Origin: Sycon ciliatum | Lineage: Eukaryota; Porifera; Calcarea; Leucosolenida; Sycettidae | Reading direction: 5' to 3' | Assembly (NCBI RefSeq): GCF_964019385.1 | Contig: NC_088646.1 | Coordinates: 18,714,280-18,778,279, forward strand | Length of the DNA: 64,000 nt | In this document: positions 25,101 to 34,100 of the stretch, piece by piece | Layout: each line of letters starts with the position of its first letter | Position numbering within the stretch: the stretch's first letter is position 1 | Position numbers and translations under genes: made by a program | The notes under the pieces: generated by a model | Seen by the model: only the letters and a program-made list of their open reading frames with translations | Told to the model about the DNA's origin: nothing | Database searches by the model: none

Positions 25101-28100
25101 CAGACATTCTGGTGTTGTGATGACACTCACTATAGATAGGTTTTATTTTTCATTTTCATCTCAAGAATGTAGTGTAGCATGTGTGCTATATATTATGTAC
25201 AATCAAAGTAGCACTTTCATATATCGTAGTGTGCCATGAGTTCTGTGTGGATACGCTGGACTGTGTGAGAAGATAAACTCTCTGCAAAGTGCAAATGACA
25301 GAACAACTTTGATGAAGTGCCGTTGAAGAATTGAGTACCACCAATGCTATAATTGCAATCTTCGATTCCATTGGTCCTGGAAAATGGGACAGTGTCTAAG
25401 TTGGAATGTATCAAAATGGAGTTTACGTATAGAGTGAATAGGCCTTCTGAATTCCGAGCGTAACTTATGACACACTTTGTACCCAAGAGATCCGTCATGC
25501 TCGACACAGGTTTATCCAAAGCCGCCGATAATTGGCTGACTACAGACGAAACGGGTATGTTGAATGATGAATGGCCGGGACGCGTGAAGTAGTTGCCACT
25601 TATGTGGGTGGCAGTGAACAACACGTACAAACTATCCAAGCTGAAATTTCCGACAGTATCGATATCGAATGCCTTCAATGACATGTTTCTAGGGTCAGGT
25701 GCGTCCACTTGAATTACTTGGAACATTGCAAAAGACATGTTGTCGTGAAACAGATTGACGAATCGTTCTCTAATGGAAACTTGGCTGGGTTGTGTAATGT
25801 TGAGGTAGAAGTGATCGTCTCGGAACATGTCGATGCTGTTCACGTTGATTCTCTTGTCCTTCATGTCAACGATATTTCCCCCTCTGTATCTGTTTCTGCT
25901 CACCCTGGTGACGGATTCAAATCTGCTAGGATGAGAGTATATGTAGAGGTAGGCGTTTCTCCGAATGAGAGGTAGTAGATGAAACGGATCGGATAGGTTC
26001 TGATTTGATTGCGGACCCACGGGACCTCTGGCTCCTGGAGGACCTATGGGGCCGACGATTCCTGGGGGGCCCACGGGACCTCTGTTTCCTGGAGGACCGG
26101 TTGCACCGATGGTTCCTTGGGGACCGACGGGACCTGTGGTTCCTTGATCACCTTGAACACCACGTTCACCTTGTGAGCCGTCTTGTCCATCTTCTCCTCT
26201 AGGCCCAATCTCACCTTCAGGACCAACTAATCCACGTTCTCCACGTGGTCCAACTTTACCTCTGGGACCTTCTGGACCAGGTATTCCTTGATCGCCTTTT
26301 TGACCGCGTTCACCACCTTGTCCATCGCCTCCTCTAGGTCCAGTCTCACCTTCAGGACCGATCAATCCACGTTCCCCACGTGGACCAGCTTCACCTCTTG
26401 GTCCACGAAGCCGACCGAAAGCCATCCATTTCGAGCTGAATTTCTTGTACACGATCAGCGTGGCTGCATCGAGGTAGAAGTCACCATTTCTCCCTACAGA
26501 GTTCAGCGGCATGCCACCTCCACTAAGCCATCCCAATCCCCGATCACCACGAGGACCTTTCATCTTGCGCACAGCGTCGATGTCGTGTTGCAATCTCGAT
26601 GAGGATTGACGGATTTCATTCTTGACCCAACCGGCAGGGACAGCACATGTCAAAGAGCTATCGTCGTACGCCAAATTACAGATTGAATGTTCGTTCATGT
26701 CGAGGTTAGCATCCATGGACACGGATCCGTCTGTTCTAACGTGCAGCTCATCAGTTGCTATGGCTTGATCTGTGTAGCGCGTAGATCTGTTTTCCACATC
26801 TTCCACTTTGCTCTCATCGGCTTTCTCCTCTTTCAGTTTCTCCACATCATGAACCAAGGTGTTTTCGGTGTCTTCGTTCCCCACAACCGATTGCATCTCG
26901 ATAATGTCATTCCGCATGCTTTGCATGTGTTTGAGGGAGGCCTCATCACCATCACTCCTATGGAAATGCGTAGCCCAGTACGCCATCTTCAAACACACAC
27001 ACACACACTGTACTAATTATGAAAGGAAATATTTTCTTTCTCAAATAAATCTTTATGATGCTCATAAGAACAGGTAAACAACAGGTAATGCACAACAAAC
27101 AAGAGCCACAGTCATCGTGTTGATGAGTCGACCGTTCATCCTCCTCCTCGATTGTTCATGAATGTGTTTCATGAGGAAATCTCGTGCTAACAACACCTTC
27201 GCACGATCGCCTTTCCGTGCCAGCATGTCCAACAGAGTGACTGAATATGCCAAGGTCATCTCCAGGGCAACGACGTCGTTTGACGCATGACTCCATAAAC
27301 CTTCCATGATGCCGCATATGCAACTTTCAAGTCGTTCAGCTTGTTCACGATCACCATCGCCAACAGTAAAGCTCGCAGCATACCTGAGAATGTCAGGTCT
27401 CTTCATAGCGACATGTTTAGCAGATGTCCACACGTGAAACAATGTCGAATCACGAACGAACAAATGGTCAATGGCAAAGGCATGACGAGTCTCCGAGCAT
27501 TCACCTTCATCCTTTGCGTATGTTGCAAGAACATGGTCAGCAACTCGTACTAGCAGATGACACACCTGACATTCGTGAGTCTTGTGGTCAGCCGATCCGT
27601 TAAGACTCTTTGCAACGTGAAACCATCTCTCGTAAAGGGAATTCATTTCCTAGAATGCGAAGACACGAGGCAACTGATCAATACTGTATCGGGTGAAGGA
27701 ATGACTCGACTGCATGTCAAGCATGCATATTTATACAAGTCAGAATGGGGTGGGTTGAAAATGCAAAGTTGTCAACCAATCACCATCAAGCCCGCCAAAA
27801 ACAGATGATGTAACCTTGACATGATTGATCTTGTCATGAATGACGCATTCATTGATGGTGTTCACATGAGATCACCCTGGTTCATCTTTCCCAATTCCAT
27901 TCTTTTCACATCCTGCAACCCATTCTCCACTAGTAGTAGCAGTGGGGATACTAGAGTCCGAAGAGGCAAGGCAGCACTCTTCCGTGGACGTACTACTCGA
28001 CACAACACCACCCATACTTGTTCTTTAGAAGTTTTTTTTTTTAAATTTGTATCATGAGGTATTGACGTAGAAAGTAGTATAGGATAGTATAGGATAGAAT

Positions 28101-31100
28101 AAGAATGAATGATCAGCTGTGTGATAAAGAAGGCAGTTCATTAAAGACTTCTTGGAAGGTCTCTACCAGCTGATCGTCTTGTTGGACGACGACACTGCAT
28201 AATGATGTGAAGCTCTCAGTCAGCTGTTTCAGCTCCGTGATAGAAAGTGCCATGTGTGCGTCCAGAGCACGATGAAAACATCTGGGTTCCACGTTGATGC
28301 AGATGATTGGAGCAACAGCAAGACGTACCTTCATCACTTGCTCGTCAGTGTCGAGGGAGACTGCCCCGGGGTAGATGAATACATCTTGTTCCACATCCAG
28401 TTCAAACGAGCTGGTCGGGACTAGCTTGTTTTCACCGTTGATGTACACCCGACATTGACCGTCGGACGAACGTGATGTATAGAAGTTGGTTATGATCTTC
28501 TCCACACGTCCACTTCGGAGAGTGTCACGGAGCGATGGACAAGTCTTGATCAAGTTCGTAATGATGAACTCAGTGGACTCGTTCAGTTCGATGTAAACTT
28601 GTCCTTGAGCATCTTTGCGAGCTGTTGCCGTACTACCACAGGCTGGCAGAGCTCCCGAAGGGAAGTACATCTTATATCCAGGCTTGTAGAAGGATTTACC
28701 AGATAACTTGTAGGGCAGCTGCATGTCCTCCTGAAACCCATCCACCACAATCTCTTTGTGGAGCTTGGTAGGAGCAGGTGATGCATAGCGACGCTTAGCC
28801 GGTACTGGATTCGAAGAGAGCACAACTCGAGGAGGGTCAGCAGGAAGAGCGGAATTCTTCTTCATCCTTCGCTCGTATAGGGAAGCCATCTTCTAGGAAG
28901 TGAAGTCAGGACAACTCGTCAGCACTGTATTCGATGAACGAATGACTCAACTGCAGACAATCATTCGTTTATACGAGCCAGAGAGGTATGTGGATTGAAA
29001 TGATAAGATATGTGTCAACCAATCAAGCCCGCCAAAAACATTTGACCAATCAGCATCAAGCCCGCCAAAAACATTTGACCAATCAGCATCGTAATGGGGC
29101 CGTTCTCGGCACTTGTGCCAGTGGTTGTGAGACTTATCCACTCACCCCCACCGTTAGGCGCTGCATCTGCCGCTAGGATTTACCGGGTGTTAGCGGCCGT
29201 CGTGAGTTCCCTTCGGGAACGGACACGATAATTTACTTTTTTTTAATCAGCATCGTGCCCGCCAAAATCATATCTCATTATAAAGATTCCTTACATGATA
29301 CCGCCACCTTGGTGAATTGATACAGTATGGAAAGAAGATCACAGTCAAACGTGTGCATGTTCTGGATCACGTGATCAAGTGAATAGATTTCCCAGCAATA
29401 AGCATCAATCAATGATGTCATAAGAGATATATCAGATTGAGATAAAAGCAGCAAATTCGAACGCAACATGGACAATTGCAATGAAGACACCATCCTAGTC
29501 GACTCCATGAGATGCAGTACGTATAGGAGTGGAAAATGCTGAGGAAGAGGTTTCATGATTCGACTGAACCTCAACCAGGCTACATTGCTATGAGGTAAGT
29601 AGGAATACAGTTTACGTAATGCATCCACATTCGTATCGTATACTATACAGGATAATGCTATAGCATAATTTATACTCTTGTACAAACAGGACTTCTTCAT
29701 CGCACGTATCTGCTCTCGAAGAGGGTGTACACGAAGCTGATCGGATAAGAGTTCAGTTTTCGAAAGAAAATGCAAAAGATGACGATCCACACCACATAAC
29801 CGCTCATGCGCAGCGTAAGGCTTCTTCATCAAACTACATCTCTGATGCACATCAACTTCAGGTAAGTAAACCACATCCATGACAAGTCCACAAGAAGAAC
29901 ATACGTATCTTCCTTCATGAACAACATGATCAAGATGATGACACTGCTTTTCCTTCCCTTCTTGCTCTTCTTCTTCTTCTCCTCCTTCTTGTTCTTCTTC
30001 TTCTTCTTGTTCTTCTTCTTCTTCACGAAGTCTCTTTTCACGTACATAGGCACGTAAGATCTCTAATTCAGAATCCATCTTCACCCCACACCATCATCTT
30101 CATAGTGAAACATTATCCATCAATATATCTACTTTTATACCCACTCCTATCCGGGGATAATAGCAAAATACTCCTGAAAAAATAAATAAAAAATGAACAG
30201 AATAAAGATTAACAATGACGATAAGTGTGCCTTATTCAACCCAAAGGTCAAAGGTCAAACCCTGGGGGAGTCCCGGGGTCAGACCAAGCACGACCGACAC
30301 AGTGTGCCTTATTTGGCCCAAAGGTCAAAGCAATAGAAGAAAGGCATTCACATCTCAATCTGATATCATAGTCGAAAGATTCCAAACCCGAACAAAAAAG
30401 ACTCACCATGACGGGGGCGTCTTTCCGCTTTCGAAACACATCGTGTTCTCCAAGGTCGTCACCTCCCCGTGGCGTGACCCCTTGGTCTTGTTTGAGACGT
30501 CTAGACGTAGCCTTGTTTACAAAGGTCATCGCGGCGTGAACTTTGACCTCGAGGTGAAGTAGTCTCAACCTGCAGTTTCATTATCGACTCCTTCTTGCAG
30601 TGTGAAGAAGCTAAAATGGCGTGGACATTTTCTGAGACGTGCAGAGCAGAGAAATGGTATTTATTTTCATGCGATAATGAAGAGTTCTCAATCCGTCGCC
30701 TCAGTGCTAGCAAGACAACCAGGGATCTTGACCCGATGATAGCACATCCCAGAAGATTCGATATGTCACCACTCACTGCTGCTGAGTATATTATCTGCAG
30801 GGTCACCAGTCTGATCTTGAATGTGAAGAATAGGAAACAGCACCTTCCTAAAATCGTCATCGGTGGTGTGGAGGACTACGGAACTATTAGTGAGACTGAT
30901 GATGGTGTCATACTGCGAAGGTGGACTGATGGTAGACACTCATTCTACAAGCTTAGTGACATGCGTGACGAACCGTGCTCTCAACACATCATCGACCTCT
31001 TCGCTGATGCAACCTATTTGGATTCCAGCGACGTAATGCAACTTGTCAAGGAGGTGAACGAAAAATGAAGTCTCTCGAGTTGATCGTGTGCGTGTACGAC

Positions 31101-34100
31101 GTAGTACCAAGGCCGTTCAACTCCGTGCCGTTGCAACAAGAGTAACGCGGATTCGTGTGCGAGTTGGTACGATCGACATCGGCGACGATGGATTTATCTC
31201 CAAATTACCCGAGTCGACTGTTGACACGATGGCGGTGCAAAGGAGGTCGTCGACTGACAGTTCCATTGCTGACTGGGTGGAACCATTGGTGCACATCAGA
31301 GCGTCCGACAACTCCACCTCGTACTGCGTGTCACGGAAGAGATCATGGGTGAATCCATCCTCACACGTATTCGAAGAGTAAACTTTGTGGTCTCTCATCC
31401 AATACCAGCTTGATGAAATCAGGACAACAAGAACTGAATTGTACTACCTTTCTCCTCCACTCCATTGCGATATTCACTGTTCGTTCCATTATTCTTTGTA
31501 ATGACATGTATCGTATCTATCAAGAACTGACCTTTCTGACGTGTGTGCGAGCAGGACCATTTTTGAAAAATTGCATGGGGAGGTGGGGTAGGTCACGGAA
31601 AAAACTTCATGATAAACACCATATTCAACATTCTACTTTTTATACCCACTCCCATCCGGGGCAAGGTGGCCCAAAAAAGTGAGATTCAAACCCACATGTG
31701 CACAACACATATTTTCAATAATACCCCATTTTTTGGGGTCAGGGCACCCCCTGGCACATATTTTTATCCGCAAAAAAACCGGGCCAAAAATAATTTTCAC
31801 CGCAAAAATGGGGTACTATTAGTACCCCATTTTTCAATAATACCCCATTTTTTGGGACCCGGGCGCCCCCTGGCCCAGAACCCGCTCGTACATTCCTACT
31901 AATGAGATAGAGTTGTGCACAGCTGCCATGGTGGCGTCTTGATTTTTAACCTTGCTCCATATTGTGACCAGCAGGACATTAGCACCACAGAACGCATGCA
32001 CATATACGGATAGGATTCACCTTGCCTGGGAATGAGTATGCAACTTACTTGGGTGGGTGTGTGCTTGCACCACATGCAACAGTGTGACGTGGCTGATCCC
32101 AGGTTCACCCGAACATAACTTGTGATCATGCAACATGTGAGCATGCAAGTGGCTGCACCTGCCACTCTTGTACCGCATGGAATCCCCATGACCGATATTT
32201 GCCTCATTTGGTTAGAACTCCGCTTTGCTATTTAATCATTGGAAATTCCTCACTACCCTGCTCCTGTTCGTTCTGCCTTGCAGGGAGCAACAGGACTCTC
32301 CGGCCCCATTGGACCCAAGGTGAGCGCATCGCAGCATCACACTGAACACCACCCTATATTGTAGTACAGTGTCTGCATGGTTTAGTACTCCCCAGCTGCG
32401 AATGGACATGTACAGTGCAGTGCATTGCACCGTGCTGGACGCAACGTGGTGTTGGCTGTGGAAGAGGATTTCCAGCATGAAGGCTTTGTGCACACACATG
32501 TTGCAGTTTGACATTGCCGGTGACAGGTCTCGTAGTGTAATTCCGGCATCACGCAGACCGCATAAATATTATTAATTATTAAATGTTAACTGGTTTGAGG
32601 GAAAGAGACAAACGGGAAAAGTCTGAAGAAAAAATTGACTGCCACCACCAGGACTCGAACCAGGGACCTTCGCTTGTAGCCAGCGATGCTCTAACCACTG
32701 AGCTATGGTGTAGTCGTCAACCCAGCAGAGGCCGTTCAACATTTTCTTCAGACTTCGTAACTCACACTTCCTGTGAATCCACACAGGCGGGTGGGACGCA
32801 GCCCTCACTGTAACCCACACACTTCACGTACAAACTAGCACGCGGGGAGCCCCAAGTCATAAAATGTTAACTGGTACAAACGGGAAAAGTCTGAAGAAAA
32901 AATTAAAAAATATATTTTTCAAACTAGGTGATAATGGTGACAGGCCGCACAGTGTAATTCCTCTGCTTCCTTTTGGTCACTTTTCAATGTCTGTAGGGAG
33001 ACCTGGGCCACAAAGGACCATCAGGATTGGTAAGCAACCATGCTGCTCTTCTTCATGCTCACACTACAGCCTACAGTAGTGCACATTGACATCCATGAAA
33101 AATGTGCACGCAGCCGGAGGCATTGGCTTTGCAGCCGGCTAGCCATGTACAGTCTACTCGCGATAAGTCACGCACTTTTAAGTCACGCACTCGCGATAAG
33201 TCACGCACTTTTTCATCCAGGACACCCATCTCAAGAATTTTTTTATTTTTCGGGATTTTGTGGATTTCGTGAATATTTGCGAATGATGTGGTTTTCAATG
33301 ATGGAGCTTGAATACTGTAAAGGTAAGAATATAATTATTATGTGCATATTGTATGAGAGCCTTCTCCCTCAGGATCACCCACGACAATCCAAGTTTGTCA
33401 GTCACAAACTTCTCCCTTCGAAGCAAAATATACTTCACTAGCCGCTCCTCAATTTTCCCGAACTGGGAACTTCTGTTGCGGACTCCCTGTGGACCAGACG
33501 GATTAGCATCGACGAGTTTGCCAGCTTCAGCATCCCTCAGCCAGCCGCGGAACATCGCCTCCGGAACATTGTTCAACTTCGGACATTTTCGAGCGGAGGT
33601 TTTTCCACTCTCACGATAGAGACGAACCAAACGCAGTCGATCAGCCACTGTTTGCTGTTCTTTCGTTTTCTTATGAGAAGGCATCGTCAAGCCAGCGGGA
33701 AACGAAGTGTTTACACGACGGAAACAGAAGTGCGTCTCGTCAAATCCCTACCAAAACGGCAAAAGAGTAACGGAACGTCGTTACTTGTCTTTCTCGATCA
33801 TGCCTTCATATCGATCATGGCTTCACGCTGTGGTAGATCTACGTCTCGTGTACAGTGTACAGTCAGTGTAGACTACAGACAGTACAGTGTACCGTGCGCA
33901 TGCAGCTCAGTGCTTGTACGCGTGTTCAGCACACATGTCCATAATTATGCAGAAGAAAAAATGACGGCTGTACATATGCATGACGTGGTGCATAATGTAA
34001 GTCGCGCACTCGCGGTAAGTCGCGCATTTTCTATTCCAGGACACTGTGCGTGACTTATCGCGAGTAGACTGTACTTCTCAAGTGTACGCGTATGCACGTG

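Larger units (their letters stand above)
14482..31900. mobile_element. Polinton/Maverick (adintovirus-like), insertion in collagen intron 11
   Basis: The element is 17,419 bp long. Terminal inverted repeats are 14482-16051 and 30331-31900 (1570 bp each). It begins AG and ends CT. The 6-bp target duplication AATGAG lies at 14476-14481 and 31901-31906. These are Polinton traits. Parts recognised: adenain-type protease joined to integrase, packaging ATPase, major and penton-like capsid proteins, core-like basic protein, collagen-like fibre, TFIIB-like zinc ribbon and several unknowns, nearly all on the minus strand. No DNA polymerase B was seen. ORF translations in both TIRs are identical where compared, so the insertion looks recent. 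The recognised structural ORFs look whole. Confidence 0.95.
30331..31900. repeat. Polinton terminal inverted repeat, right
   Basis: The mirror copy of 14482-16051. Its inner boundary is at the CAATAGAAGAA motif, where similarity to the left copy stops abruptly. Confidence 0.93.

Noticed and set aside
27062-27646. Bcl-2 homologue in the Polinton
   Set aside because: The tail anchor and size fit loosely, but no BH1 (NWGR-type) or BH3 pattern can be seen.
32641-32712. Functional tRNA gene
   Set aside because: A and B boxes are good, but the anticodon loop lacks U33 and the acceptor and T stems have mismatches; SINE or pseudogene is more likely.
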